Source of the DNA: Sulfuricaulis sp.
Lineage (GTDB): Bacteria; Pseudomonadota; Gammaproteobacteria; Acidiferrobacterales; Sulfurifustaceae
Direction of reading: 5' to 3'
Length of the DNA: 64,000 nucleotides
Assembly (NCBI RefSeq): GCF_024653915.1
Contig: NZ_JANLGY010000022.1
Span: 147,238 to 211,237 of the forward strand
Below, in pieces: positions 42,270 to 51,392 of the stretch. A program made the position numbers and the translations under genes. Within the stretch, counting starts at the first letter, position 1; each line of letters opens with the position of its first letter. Below the pieces are notes generated by a model. That model was not told the DNA's origin, ran no database searches, and worked only from the letters and a program-made list of their open reading frames with translations.

Positions 42270-45023
42270 CTAATGTGCCTCGTCCCAGTTGCCACCCACA
42301 CCAATATCCACCACCAGCGGCACGGCCAACTTCGCTACACCGCTCATGGCCTGGCGCACATGTTCGCGCGCGGTATCCACCGCATCCTCGGCCACTTCGA
42401 ATACCAGCTCGTCGTGCACCTGCATGATCATGCGGATGTCGAGGCCGGATAACGGGATCCAGCGATCCACCACGATCATCGCGCGCTTGATGAGATCCGC
42501 CGCCGTACCCTGCATGGGGGCATTGATCGCGGCGCGCTCGGCGGCCTGTCGCCGGTTCATGTTGGCGGCATTGATTTCGGATGTGTGCAGCCGTCGGCCG
42601 AACAGCGTCTCGACATAGCCCTGACGCCGCGCGGTCACGCGCGTGCGTTCCATGAAATCGCGCACGCCGGGGTAACGCGTGAAATAGCGCTCGACGTATT
42701 CTTGCGCCGCCACGCGCTCGATGTGTAGTTGCTTCGCCAACCCGAAGGCTGACATGCCGTAGATGAGACCAAAGTTGATGGCTTTGGCGGCGCGACGCAT
42801 GTCATCGCTCACGCCGTCGGGCGCCACGCCGAACACTTCCGCGGCGGTCGCGCGGTGCACATCGCGATTCTCGGCAAAGGCCTGGATCAGCCCCTTGTCT
42901 CCGGAAAGATGCGCCATGATACGCAGCTCGATCTGCGAGTAGTCCGCGGACATGATCTTGTACCCGGGCGCGGCGATGAACGCCTGGCGGATGCGCCGAC
43001 CTTCGGCGGTGCGCACCGGGATGTTTTGCAGGTTCGGATCGGTCGAGGACAGGCGCCCGGTCGCCGCCACCGCTTGATGATACGAGGTGTGTACGCGCCC
43101 GGTCTTCGGGTCGATCATTTCCGGCAGCTTGTCGGTGTAGGTGGACTTGAGCTTGGAGAAGCTGCGGAAATCAAGGATGAGTTGCGGCAACGGATAGTCG
43201 AGCGCCAGTTCCTGCAACACCTCTTCCGCCGTGGAGGGCTGACCGGTGGGCGTCTTCTTGAGCACTGGCAGCTTGTGCTTGTCGTAAAGAATTTCCTGGA
43301 TCTGCTTGGGCGAACCGATGTTGAACGGCTGGCCCGCGAGCTTGTGCGCCTCGCCTTCGATCTCCAGCACGCGCTTGCCGAGCTCGTTGCCCTGCGAGCG
43401 CAGCATGGCGACGTCGATCAACACGCCGTGCCGTTCCATGCGCGCCAACACCGGCACCAGCGGCATTTCAATTTCGTCGAAGAGCTTTACCAGCGTCGGC
43501 GTTTCACTCAGACGCGGCCACAGATGTTCGTGCAGGCGCAGCGTGATGTCGGCATCCTCGGCGGCATAGGCCGTGGCCGTATCCAGCGGCACCTCGCTGA
43601 AATTGATTTGGTGCTTGCCTTTGCCCGCGACCTCTTCGTATTTGACGGTCTTGTAACCAAGGTACTTGAGCGCGAGTGAATCCATGTCGTGGCGCGAGGC
43701 GGTCGAATCCAGCACATAGGATTCGAGCATGGTGTCGTAGCGCATGCCGGCCAGTTGGATGTCGTAATTGGCCAGCACGCTCATATCGTATTTTAAATTC
43801 TGCCCGACCTTGAGACGGCCTTCGTCTTCCAGCAGCGGTTTCAGCTTTTCGAGCACGGCTTCGCGCGACAACTGCTCCGGCGCCCCGGGATAATGATGCG
43901 CCAGCGGCACGTAGGCGCCGTCCCCGGCACGGTCGGTAAACGAAACACCCACGATCTCGGCCTGGAGTGCGTCGAGGCTGGTGGTCTCGGTATCGAAGGC
44001 AAACAGCTTCGCTTTCTCAAGCCGCGTCAGCCACACTTCCAGCACCTTCATGTCGGTGATCATCTGATAGTTTGCGTTTACGGTCGCCGGTGTGGGCGCG
44101 GCCGTGGGGGCATTGGCGCCGCCCAGCTCGGCCAGCCACGACTTGAACTCGAGGTGCGCGAACAACTCACGCAAACGCGCGGTATCCGGTGGCGTGCGCT
44201 TGAGGTCGCCGGGCTGGAGTTTTAAATCCACGTCGCACTTGATGGTGGCCAGCTGGTGTGACATCGGCAGATGCCCGATGGCCCCGCGCAGGCTTTCGCC
44301 CACCCGTCCGTCAATCTCGTTCGCGTGCGCCACTATTTGTTCGAGCGAACCATATTCCTGCAGCCACTTGGCCGCCGTCTTGGGGCCGACACTGGGCACG
44401 CCGGGAATGTTATCGGAGGTGTCACCGACGAGCGTGAGAAAATCCACTATCTGTTCCGGGGTCACGCCGAATTTCGCCACCACCGCCTCGCGGTCGATCA
44501 CGGCGTTCTTCATGGTGTCCACCAGCTGCACATGCCCGTCCACGAGCTGCGCCATGTCCTTGTCGCCGGTGGAAATCACGGCGTCGCGGCCCTCGGCGGC
44601 GGCGGCGCGCGCCAGCGTCCCGATTACGTCGTCGGCCTCCACGCCCTCGAATTGGATCAGCGGCAGGCCAAGCGCGCGCACGATGGCGTGAATCGGCTCG
44701 ATCTGATTCGAGAGATCGTCCGGCATCGGCGGCCGGTTGGCCTTGTACTCGGGATAAATGTCGTCGCGAAAGGTCTTGCCCCGGGCGTCAAACACCACTG
44801 CCATGTATTCAGTGTCGTAGTCCGCGAGCAGGCGGCGCAGCATGTTGGTCACGCCGTACACCGCGCCGGTCGGTTCGCCGCGCGAATTGGCCAGTGCGGG
44901 CATGGCGTGGAAAGCGCGGTAAAGATAGGATGACCCGTCCACGAGGACGAGTGGCCCGGCTTTTTTACCGCCCGCCGATGCCTTGCGGGCAGGTTTTTTC
45001 TTGGTTCCGGCCTTGGGACTCAT
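42270..45023 (-). CDS. polA: DNA polymerase I
   Basis: 917 residues. N-terminal 5' nuclease (LVLVDGSSYLYRAFHAMP, GVEADDVIGTLA, STGDKDMAQLV, VGDTSDNIPGVPSVGPKTA). The 3'-5' exonuclease domain keeps its acidic residues (FAFDTETTSLD), so proofreading is probably active. The polymerase domain has motif A SADYSQIELRIMAHLSGD, the finger helix RRAAKAINFGLIYGMSAFGL and motif C MQVHDELVFEV. About the usual length. It is divergent from the LOG-family gene with a 49-bp gap. Confidence 0.97.
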   Translation of the reverse strand: MSPKAGTKKKPARKASAGGKKAGPLVLVDGSSYLYRAFHAMPALANSRGEPTGAVYGVTNMLRRLLADYDTEYMAVVFDARGKTFRDDIYPEYKANRPPMPDDLSNQIEPIHAIVRALGLPLIQFEGVEADDVIGTLARAAAAEGRDAVISTGDKDMAQLVDGHVQLVDTMKNAVIDREAVVAKFGVTPEQIVDFLTLVGDTSDNIPGVPSVGPKTAAKWLQEYGSLEQIVAHANEIDGRVGESLRGAIGHLPMSHQLATIKCDVDLKLQPGDLKRTPPDTARLRELFAHLEFKSWLAELGGANAPTAAPTPATVNANYQMITDMKVLEVWLTRLEKAKLFAFDTETTSLDALQAEIVGVSFTDRAGDGAYVPLAHHYPGAPEQLSREAVLEKLKPLLEDEGRLKVGQNLKYDMSVLANYDIQLAGMRYDTMLESYVLDSTASRHDMDSLALKYLGYKTVKYEEVAGKGKHQINFSEVPLDTATAYAAEDADITLRLHEHLWPRLSETPTLVKLFDEIEMPLVPVLARMERHGVLIDVAMLRSQGNELGKRVLEIEGEAHKLAGQPFNIGSPKQIQEILYDKHKLPVLKKTPTGQPSTAEEVLQELALDYPLPQLILDFRSFSKLKSTYTDKLPEMIDPKTGRVHTSYHQAVAATGRLSSTDPNLQNIPVRTAEGRRIRQAFIAAPGYKIMSADYSQIELRIMAHLSGDKGLIQAFAENRDVHRATAAEVFGVAPDGVSDDMRRAAKAINFGLIYGMSAFGLAKQLHIERVAAQEYVERYFTRYPGVRDFMERTRVTARRQGYVETLFGRRLHTSEINAANMNRRQAAERAAINAPMQGTAADLIKRAMIVVDRWIPLSGLDIRMIMQVHDELVFEVAEDAVDTAREHVRQAMSGVAKLAVPLVVDIGVGGNWDEAH

Positions 45024-45072
45024 GCAGCGAAAGAATCGCTCGCGCGCCTCATGTTTATGCTAAAAATCATAT

Positions 45073-45837
45073 ATGAATGACGGAAATCCCCACGATAAAG
45101 TACCACCGTATCCCAAACCCAACGGACCCGACTCCCATTTCCGCGTAGAGGTCGCGCCCTCGGGCACGATGTCGCGGGAATCCTGGAAAATTTTCCAGAT
45201 CATGGCCGAGTTCGTTGAGGGCTTTGAGCGACTGACCCAGATCCAGCCCTCGGTCAGCATCTTCGGTTCCGCACGCACAGCGCCGGGGCATCCCTATTAT
45301 GCCCTGACCGAGGAGATCGCGCGCAAACTATCCGACGCCGGATTTTCGGTAGTGAGCGGCGGCGGCCCAGGCCTGATGGAGGCCGCCAACCGCGGCGCCT
45401 ACGCCGGCAAATCCCCGAGCGTCGGCCTGAACATCCGCCTGCCGATGGAGCAGCATGGCAACCCGTACCAGAACATCTCGCTCACCTTTCAGCACTTCTT
45501 CGCGCGCAAGGTGATGTTCGTGAAATACGCCAAGGCCTATGTCGTCATGCCCGGCGGTTTCGGCACGCTCGACGAACTGGTCGAGGCGCTCACGCTGATC
45601 CAGACCGGCAAGAGCACGCATATGCCCGTCATTCTGGTGCACGCGCCGTTCTGGTCCGGCCTGCTCGACTGGTTCCGGGAGACGCTCGTCCACGAGGGCG
45701 TCATCGACAAGAACGACTTGAATCTTCTGAGCGTGGTGAACAACGCCGACGAGGTGCTGGACGTGATCTTCCGGTATTATGAGGCATGCGGTTTCGAGGC
45801 GTCGGAAGCGGAAACAGAAATCAAGCTGAATCTTTGA
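45073..45837 (+). CDS. LOG-family protein (cytokinin-riboside phosphoribohydrolase-like)
   Basis: 254 residues. Rossmann-like fold with the LOG motifs GGGPGLMEAANRGAY and PGGFGTLDELVEALTLIQTGK. Family members cleave nucleoside 5'-monophosphates, releasing free bases. The bacterial role is often nucleotide salvage; YgdH/PpnN is related but larger. Older annotation as lysine decarboxylase is wrong for this family. Divergent from polA. Confidence 0.9.
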   Translation: MNDGNPHDKVPPYPKPNGPDSHFRVEVAPSGTMSRESWKIFQIMAEFVEGFERLTQIQPSVSIFGSARTAPGHPYYALTEEIARKLSDAGFSVVSGGGPGLMEAANRGAYAGKSPSVGLNIRLPMEQHGNPYQNISLTFQHFFARKVMFVKYAKAYVVMPGGFGTLDELVEALTLIQTGKSTHMPVILVHAPFWSGLLDWFRETLVHEGVIDKNDLNLLSVVNNADEVLDVIFRYYEACGFEASEAETEIKLNL

Positions 45838-45850
45838 TACACGGACGAAC

Positions 45851-46225
45851 ATGCGCATTACATCTTTGCTTATTCTTTCTTTCCTGATCGCACCGGCGAT
45901 GGCGGCCGAACCGGCGTCGAACGGGGTCAAAAACAAGGCGCCGACCACCGTTCCCGCGCCACCGCCTCCGCCAGAGAATTACAATCCGCCGGCGGCGCCC
46001 GAACTCCCGGATGTCGGCCAACCGGAACCGGAAGTCACCATCACCACCAAGGGCACGGAAATCCACGAGGAATACCGGCTCAATGGGCGGTTGTACATGA
46101 TCAAGGTGGTTCCGAAAAAGGGGAAGCCCTACTATCTCATTGACAAGGAAGGCAGCGGACAATTCCGCCGCAGCGATTTTGAAACGCGCATCGCCATCCC
46201 AACCTGGGTGATCAAACGCTTTTGA
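45851..46225 (+). CDS. DUF2782 protein, exported
   Basis: 124 residues. Signal peptide (1-18, ending AMA), a proline-rich linker (PAPPPPPENYNPP) and a C-terminal domain with EVTITTKGTEIHEEYRLNGRLYMIKVVPKKGKPYYLIDKEG, the DUF2782 pattern. Frequently encoded near polA in gammaproteobacteria. Function unknown. Starts 13 bp after the LOG gene, so probably the same transcript. Confidence 0.85.
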   Translation: MRITSLLILSFLIAPAMAAEPASNGVKNKAPTTVPAPPPPPENYNPPAAPELPDVGQPEPEVTITTKGTEIHEEYRLNGRLYMIKVVPKKGKPYYLIDKEGSGQFRRSDFETRIAIPTWVIKRF

Positions 46226-46283
46226 TGTTTATACGCTTTCGGGACAAGGATGTACCCGGCATGCCCTTCGAGAAGACGCTGGC

Positions 46284-47120
46284 ATGAGCAAGCACTCCTC
46301 TTCGAATATCGAAAACGAGAATGGAAACACCGGCCTGGGCCAGGGAACAACCTGGATCGCCTGCGGCTGGCGCATGGTGCTGGAACAAAAATCGCTGTGG
46401 TACGGCATGACCGCCGTCTACTTCATCTTCGGGTTTCTGCTGAAGCTGATTCCGTTCATGGGCGATCTGCTGCTGATACTCATCACCCCCATGTTGCTCG
46501 CCAGCGTGGTGTGGGGCCGCGCGCAGGAGCAGCTCGCGGAACCCGCTGTCATGCCGGTCTCTTCTCAGCCTGCCTTGGCTCTGTTCCAAATCTGGATCGC
46601 CCACCCGGCGCAGGAACTGATGCGCATCTTCGCCCAGGAGGAAAAGATGTTTGGCGCCGTGTTGCTCGGTATCGTCACCCTCGGACTGGCCATGCTGGTG
46701 AAAATCATCGGTTATCTGCTCGTGGGCGGTTCGATGTTGTCGGGACTGGCGGCTAGCCAGATGGGCATGGCGCAGGTCACCACCTTGCTGGGCATGGGGC
46801 TGGTCGCGGTCTTGTCGCTGTTGCTGGCGATGGGGCTGCTATTCAGTGTTCCGCTCACGGTGCTGGGAAACAAACAGCCGCTGGCAGCCATCTCTGAAAG
46901 TTTTTCCGTCTGCCGCGAAAAAGCCGTGGCGCTGTTGGCGCTGGCCGTGCCATTTTTCCTGGTCTATCTCGTCATTCTCGTGGCCTATGCCAAGTCCCAC
47001 TGGCTGGGTTATCTGCTGCTGGTCAGCATGGGTTTTCTCGCGCTCCCGGTTTTCGTTGCCGCCGTTTATTGCAGCTATCTCACGCTTTACCCCCCCAGCC
47101 CTTCCAATATTCGAAAGTAA
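46284..47120 (+). CDS. BPSS1780-type polytopic membrane protein
   Basis: 278 residues. After a polar N-terminus (about 1-45) come six or so hydrophobic helices. Motifs QGTTWIACGWRMVLEQKSLWYGMTAVYFI, FMGDLLLILITPMLLAS and LFSVPLTVLGNKQPLAAISESFSVCREKAVALLALA match the BPSS1780 membrane family. Function unknown. It follows DUF2782 with a 58-bp gap and has no clear Shine-Dalgarno. Confidence 0.78.
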   Translation: MSKHSSSNIENENGNTGLGQGTTWIACGWRMVLEQKSLWYGMTAVYFIFGFLLKLIPFMGDLLLILITPMLLASVVWGRAQEQLAEPAVMPVSSQPALALFQIWIAHPAQELMRIFAQEEKMFGAVLLGIVTLGLAMLVKIIGYLLVGGSMLSGLAASQMGMAQVTTLLGMGLVAVLSLLLAMGLLFSVPLTVLGNKQPLAAISESFSVCREKAVALLALAVPFFLVYLVILVAYAKSHWLGYLLLVSMGFLALPVFVAAVYCSYLTLYPPSPSNIRK

Positions 47121-47168
47121 TCACGCTCGCCCGCGGCCGATGGCCGCGGCAAGTTTATAATTCGAGCC

Positions 47169-48110
47169 ATGCATGTGCTGACCTACCACGGTGAAGCGCT
47201 GGCGAGCTACGGCTTCGGGCACGGGCATCCCTTCGGTCCCGATCGTCTGCATGCCTTCTGGCAGGAAATGACAAAGCGGGGCCTCGACCGCCGATCGGAC
47301 ATTGGTGCGCCGGTGGCCTGCACGGAAAAAGATCTCGCCTTGTTCCACACCGCCGATTACATCGCACGCGTTAAACACCAATCGCAAACCGGCGAAGGTT
47401 ATCTTGACCACGGTGACACGCCCGCCTTTCCCGGCGTGTTCGAGGCGGCTTCGGTGGTGGTGGGTTCGGTGCTGGACGGATTGAAAAAAATTCTCGCAGG
47501 AGAGTATCGGCGCGTGTTCGTGCCCATCGCCGGCTTGCATCACGCGCGCCGTGACTCCGCCGCCGGCTTCTGCGTGTTCAATGACATCGGCGTGCTGATA
47601 GAGGCAATGCGCAAGCGCTACGGGATACAGCGCGTGGCCTATGTGGACATCGACGCACATCATGGCGACGGCGTGTTCTATGCCTTCGAGGATGATCCTG
47701 ATTTGATCTTCGCCGACATCCACGAAGACGGGCGCTATCTTTATCCCGGCACCGGCGCGGCCACCGAAACCGGCACGGGCAAAGCCCAGGGCACCAAGCT
47801 CAATATCCCGATGGAACCCGGCGCGGACGATGCCGCGTTTCATCGCGTATGGCCGCAGGTCGAGGAATTCGTGCGCGCGGGCAAACCGGAATTCATTATT
47901 TTGCAGGCCGGGGCCGACAGCATCGCCGGCGATCCGATCACGCACATGCAGTTCACGCCTGCCGCGCATGTACATGCCACGACACGCCTGTGCGCACTCG
48001 CCGATGAATTCTGTCAGGGACGGATTATTGCCACGGGCGGTGGTGGTTATGACCGCGCCAATCTCGCGGCGGCGTGGACCGGCGTCGTGGAAGCCATGCT
48101 GACGACGTGA
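47169..48110 (+). CDS. histone deacetylase-family (AcuC-like) amidohydrolase
   Basis: 313 residues. Zinc-site residues in YVDIDAHHGDGVFYAF, IFADIHEDGRYLYPGTG and LQAGADSIAGDP, and the catalytic histidine pair in PIAGLHHARRDSAAGFCVFNDIG. Bacterial relatives deacetylate acetylated proteins or polyamines; the substrate cannot be told from sequence. Located just upstream of the TRAP permeases, 67 bp apart on the same strand. Confidence 0.9.
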   Translation: MHVLTYHGEALASYGFGHGHPFGPDRLHAFWQEMTKRGLDRRSDIGAPVACTEKDLALFHTADYIARVKHQSQTGEGYLDHGDTPAFPGVFEAASVVVGSVLDGLKKILAGEYRRVFVPIAGLHHARRDSAAGFCVFNDIGVLIEAMRKRYGIQRVAYVDIDAHHGDGVFYAFEDDPDLIFADIHEDGRYLYPGTGAATETGTGKAQGTKLNIPMEPGADDAAFHRVWPQVEEFVRAGKPEFIILQAGADSIAGDPITHMQFTPAAHVHATTRLCALADEFCQGRIIATGGGGYDRANLAAAWTGVVEAMLTT

Positions 48111-48177
48111 TCACGGCCGCTTCTTAGACGGCGAAATTCCCGGTAGTCTTGGTCGTCAATTCGAAGAATAACGACGC

Positions 48178-48717
48178 ATGAAATTCTGGATCGCTATCGC
48201 CAAGGCCATCGACGCCGCCAATGAATTCATCGGGCGCGCGGTGCTGTGGCTGGTCGGCGCGGCCACGCTGATATCGGCGCTGAATGCGCTGGCACGTTAC
48301 GGGCTGGGGCGTTCGTCCAACGCCTGGCTGGAAATCCAGTGGTACCTGTTCGGCGCCATCATCCTGCTGGCCGCCGGCTACACCCTCAAGCACAACGGCC
48401 ATGTGCGCATCGACGTCATATACGGACGCTGGTCGGCGCGCACGCAAGCATGGATCGATCTCATCGGCACGATGCTGTTCCTGCTGCCGCTGTGTGGGCT
48501 GATGGTGTGGCTCGGCTGGCCCGGCTTCGTCGATTCGTTTCTGAGTGGCGAGATGTCGCCCGATGCCGGTGGACTGATTCGTTGGCCGGTGCGGCTGATC
48601 ATTCCGCTCGGTTTCACTCTGCTCGCGATGCAAGGCGTGGCCGAGATCATCAAGCGCATCGCCTTCCTGCGCGATGAAGGAAAACTTCCACACGAGCAGC
48701 CACAGGAGGAGGTGTGA
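48178..48717 (+). CDS. TRAP transporter small permease (DctQ)
   Basis: 179 residues with four transmembrane helices (WLVGAATLISALNALARY; EIQWYLFGAIILLAAGYTLKHNGHVRIDV; LIGTMLFLLPLCGLMVWLG; PVRLIIPLGFTLLAMQGVAEI). The EIQWYLF and GHVRIDV segments are typical of DctQ. It pairs with DctM to move an organic acid across the inner membrane using the Na+ gradient. Overlaps dctM by 4 bp. Confidence 0.92.
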   Translation: MKFWIAIAKAIDAANEFIGRAVLWLVGAATLISALNALARYGLGRSSNAWLEIQWYLFGAIILLAAGYTLKHNGHVRIDVIYGRWSARTQAWIDLIGTMLFLLPLCGLMVWLGWPGFVDSFLSGEMSPDAGGLIRWPVRLIIPLGFTLLAMQGVAEIIKRIAFLRDEGKLPHEQPQEEV

Positions 48718-50111
48718 GTTTCACCGTCATGGCGCCGCTCATGTTCGCCGGGCTGGTGCTGTTCCTGCTGCTCGGTTATCCCGTGGCGTTTGCGCTCGCG
48801 GCCAATGGCCTGTTGTTCGCCTTCATCGGCATCCAGTCCGGCCTGTTCGATTTCAGCCTGTTGCAGGCGCTGCCCGAACGCGTCTACGGCATCTTCTCCA
48901 ACCAGACATTACTCGCGATTCCGTTTTTCACTTTCATGGGACTGGTGCTGGAGCGCAGCGGCATGGCCGAGGAGCTGCTCGACACCGTCGGCCAGTTGTT
49001 CGGGCGCGTGCGCGGCGGGCTCGCCTTCGCCGTGGTGTTCGTCGGCGCGTTGCTGGCCGCCACCACCGGCGTGATGGCGGCCACGGTGATCGCCATGGGC
49101 CTGATCTCACTGCCCATCATGCTGCGTTATGGTTACGACAAGCGCTTCGCGAGCGGTGTCATCGCCGCCTCGGGCACGCTGGCGCAGATCGTGCCGCCGT
49201 CGATCGTGCTGATCGTGCTGGCCGATCAGCTCGGCGCCTCGGTCGGCGACATGTACACCGGCGCGCTGGCGCCGGCACTGATGCTGGCCGGCCTGTACCT
49301 CTGCTATGTCCTCGGCGTCACGCTGGTAAAGCCGCAGGCCGCCCCGGCCCTGCCGCCGCAGGCGCGCACCTTGCGCGGCTTAGCGCTGGTGCAACGCGTG
49401 GCGATTACGCTGATCCCGCCGCTGGTGCTGATATTCCTGGTGCTGGGCACCATTTTTCTCGGTATCGCCACCCCCACCGAGGGCGGTGCGCTGGGCGCGG
49501 CCGGCGCCGTGGCGCTGGCGGCGCTGCGCCGGCGGCTGACGCTGGATGTCGCGAGGCAGGCCATGGACTCGACCGCGCGATTGACCTCCTTCGTGATTTT
49601 CATCCTCATCGGCTCGACCGTGTTCAGCCTGGTGTTCCGCGGTATGGACGGCGACCTCTGGGTGGAGAGCCTGCTGACGCAACTGCCCGGCGGCGCGATC
49701 GGCTTTCTGATCGTCGTGAACCTGCTGGTGTTCGGGCTGGCGTTCTTCCTCGACTTCTTCGAGATCGCGTTCATTGTGGTACCACTGCTGGCGCCGGTCG
49801 CGGCCAAGCTCGGCATCGACCCGATCTGGTTCGGCGTGTTGCTCGGCATCAACATGCAGACCTCGTTCCTGCACCCGCCGTTCGGCTTCGCGCTGTTCTA
49901 CCTGCGCAGCGTGGCGCCTAAGAGCGTGCGCACCACCGATATCTACTGGGGCGCGGTGCCGTTCGTGCTGTTGCAGTTGCTGATGGTAGCGATCGTGATC
50001 GCCTTCCCGCAGATCGTGGGCCATGCGCCCATCGTTCCGGAGAGTGCGATCATGGAGGTGCCACTGGAGGTCGATCCCGACGCCGGCTTTCTGCCGCCGG
50101 AGTGGAGGTAA
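48714..50111 (+). CDS. TRAP transporter large permease (DctM)
   Basis: 465 residues from a GTG overlapping the dctQ stop. Twelve or so transmembrane segments with the DctM signatures FTFMGLVLERSGMAEELLDTVGQLFGRVRGGLAFAVVFVGALLAATTGVMAATVIAMGLI (long family motif, 48929-49110), SGTLAQIVPPSIVLIVLADQ and TPTEGGALGA. It forms the transport channel. The last 49 bases are duplicated 1.65 kb downstream. The solute-binding protein is encoded 6.6 kb away, convergent, with an accessory island between. Confidence 0.93.
   Translation: MSFTVMAPLMFAGLVLFLLLGYPVAFALAANGLLFAFIGIQSGLFDFSLLQALPERVYGIFSNQTLLAIPFFTFMGLVLERSGMAEELLDTVGQLFGRVRGGLAFAVVFVGALLAATTGVMAATVIAMGLISLPIMLRYGYDKRFASGVIAASGTLAQIVPPSIVLIVLADQLGASVGDMYTGALAPALMLAGLYLCYVLGVTLVKPQAAPALPPQARTLRGLALVQRVAITLIPPLVLIFLVLGTIFLGIATPTEGGALGAAGAVALAALRRRLTLDVARQAMDSTARLTSFVIFILIGSTVFSLVFRGMDGDLWVESLLTQLPGGAIGFLIVVNLLVFGLAFFLDFFEIAFIVVPLLAPVAAKLGIDPIWFGVLLGINMQTSFLHPPFGFALFYLRSVAPKSVRTTDIYWGAVPFVLLQLLMVAIVIAFPQIVGHAPIVPESAIMEVPLEVDPDAGFLPPEWR
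50063..50111 (+). repeat. 3' end of dctM, duplicated at 51761-51809
   Basis: 49 bases match the second copy at 48 positions. A further CGATCATG lies 9 bases before this copy and 8 before the other. The two copies bracket hemG, higA and brnA-brnT. Confidence 0.9.
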
Positions 50112-50183
50112 CGCTTGAATCAAGCGGCGCCGGCAGGTGTCCGGCTTGAATGACGGGTGATGTGTTTTTTACATGCTCTTTTG

Positions 50184-50714
50184 TTATTCCATCATACAAA
50201 TACGCCGCCCGAATACTTCCACCTCCTCCCAGTTGGTGAACTCCGCCACCGTTTTGAGATCGGTAGGACCCTTGGTCATCCACATGATCAATCTGATGAT
50301 CTGCCGGTCCCAGAAGCAATATTTCTGATAGTCGATTTTGCCCGCGAAGACAGCCAATTGCCGGGGTTGCCAGGATGACTTCTTGTGGAACTTTTTTACA
50401 TAAGGATTGGTTTCCGGTCTGTTCTTCTCCAGTTTGCGTGCCACCACGTTGACCGTAAAAAAGGCGCCGGGTTTGCTGTCCAGGACTTTCCGGTTTCTTT
50501 CGATGAAATCGAAAACTTCCGGGCGATGCTTGCCGTAGCGGATGCTGGCGCCGATGACGATCTTGTCGAACCGGTTCAGCTCCGCGCTGTCCGCCTCGCT
50601 CACCGGGACCAGCTCCACCCGGTGGTGCTCCCGTTCGATGACCTGCTGCAGGCGCTGGCAGATTTTCAGGGTATGACCATCCGTGGTTGAGTAGATAATA
50701 AGGATGCTTGCCAT
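50184..50714 (-). CDS. hemG: menaquinone-dependent protoporphyrinogen IX oxidase (HemG-type flavodoxin)
   Basis: 176 residues. Flavodoxin-like FMN site (IIYSTTDGHTLKICQRL), IGASIRYGKHRPEVFDFI, the HemG-specific FFTVNVVARKLEKNRPETNPYVKKF, and DRQIIRLIMWMTKGPTDLKTV. This matches E. coli HemG, which uses the quinone pool to oxidise protoporphyrinogen, so it works in the absence of oxygen. It lies inside an accessory segment between the two dctM 3' ends, next to toxin-antitoxin genes. A housekeeping-type enzyme in such a place is unusual. Confidence 0.88.
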   Translation of the reverse strand: MASILIIYSTTDGHTLKICQRLQQVIEREHHRVELVPVSEADSAELNRFDKIVIGASIRYGKHRPEVFDFIERNRKVLDSKPGAFFTVNVVARKLEKNRPETNPYVKKFHKKSSWQPRQLAVFAGKIDYQKYCFWDRQIIRLIMWMTKGPTDLKTVAEFTNWEEVEVFGRRICMME

Positions 50715-50751
50715 TTTTCAATAACACTCATTCAATGGGGTCACCCATTGA

Positions 50752-51057
50752 TTAGGCTACGTGCTGCTGGACGCGTCTTTCCACCTCGGCACCGATGGTG
50801 CGTTGAGCCACGCGCAGGTCGTAATCGGCCTGCAACCCCATCCATACCTCGGGCGAAACATTGAAGTACTTGCCGAGACGCAGGGCGGTATCGGCGTTGA
50901 TGACGCGCTTGCCATTGACGATGGCGCTGATGCGGCCCGGGGGCACGGCGATGTCCCGCGCCAGGCGGTTAATGCAGACATCCATCGGCTTCATGAAATC
51001 TTCGAGCAGGATTTCACCCGGATGGATGGGTTTAGAGAACTTGCGTTTGCGAGCCAT
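50752..51057 (-). CDS. higA: HigA-family antitoxin, orphan
   Basis: 101 residues: XRE-type helix-turn-helix with the HigA/VapI pattern (IHPGEILLEDFMKPMDVCINRLARDIAVPPGRISAIVNGKRVINADTALRL, over residues 11-60). HigA neutralises HigB mRNA-cutting toxin and represses its own operon. No higB-like gene lies upstream or downstream, so it appears to be a solitary antitoxin or a remnant. It starts 53 bp after brnA. Confidence 0.87.
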   Translation of the reverse strand: MARKRKFSKPIHPGEILLEDFMKPMDVCINRLARDIAVPPGRISAIVNGKRVINADTALRLGKYFNVSPEVWMGLQADYDLRVAQRTIGAEVERRVQQHVA

Positions 51058-51110
51058 CGTAATAATTGAGCTTGGTTTTTTTGATTCGCCCGAGTAGCGG
51101 TAACACCACC

Positions 51111-51392
51111 TTAAGCAGCGCTCCGTCGTTTGGCACGCTCGTCGGAAGGCACGGCTCGGCGCTTCGCGTGTCGCGAAGCGTAATGATCAACCAGCCGGCG
51201 AATCATGGCCTGATAGGAAGTATGATGTTTTTTCGCCTCGGCCTTGAAGAATTCCACGCTGGATTTGCTCAGGGCCATGGTGATCTTGACGTTGTCTTCC
51301 TTGAACACGAGTTCTTCGGGCGCGGGGAGGAAATCATCCATCACGCGCAGCTTTCCCATCGGCTCATCTGTGTATTTAACTTTGCTCTTCAT
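51111..51392 (-). CDS. brnA: BrnA-type antitoxin
   Basis: 93 residues from the ATG at 51392, overlapping brnT by 17 bp. The C-terminal half has a ribbon-helix-helix-like region (KITMALSKSSVEFFKAEAKKHHTSYQAMIRRLVDHYASRH) typical of BrnA antitoxins, which dimerise, bind the operator and neutralise BrnT. The basic C-terminal tail is longer than usual. Confidence 0.85.
   Translation of the reverse strand: MKSKVKYTDEPMGKLRVMDDFLPAPEELVFKEDNVKITMALSKSSVEFFKAEAKKHHTSYQAMIRRLVDHYASRHAKRRAVPSDERAKRRSAA

Noticed and set aside
45073..45837. Lysine decarboxylase
   Set aside because: The PGGFGTLDE and GGGPGLMEA motifs define LOG phosphoribohydrolases; the decarboxylase name is a legacy misannotation.
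48674..49921. 415-codon frame overlapping dctM
   Set aside because: Arg/Ala/Gly-rich shadow of the TRAP permease reading frame, without recognisable motifs.
51058..51110. A higB toxin partner for higA
   Set aside because: The space upstream of higA is only 53 bp to brnA and no RelE/HigB-like frame is found on either side.
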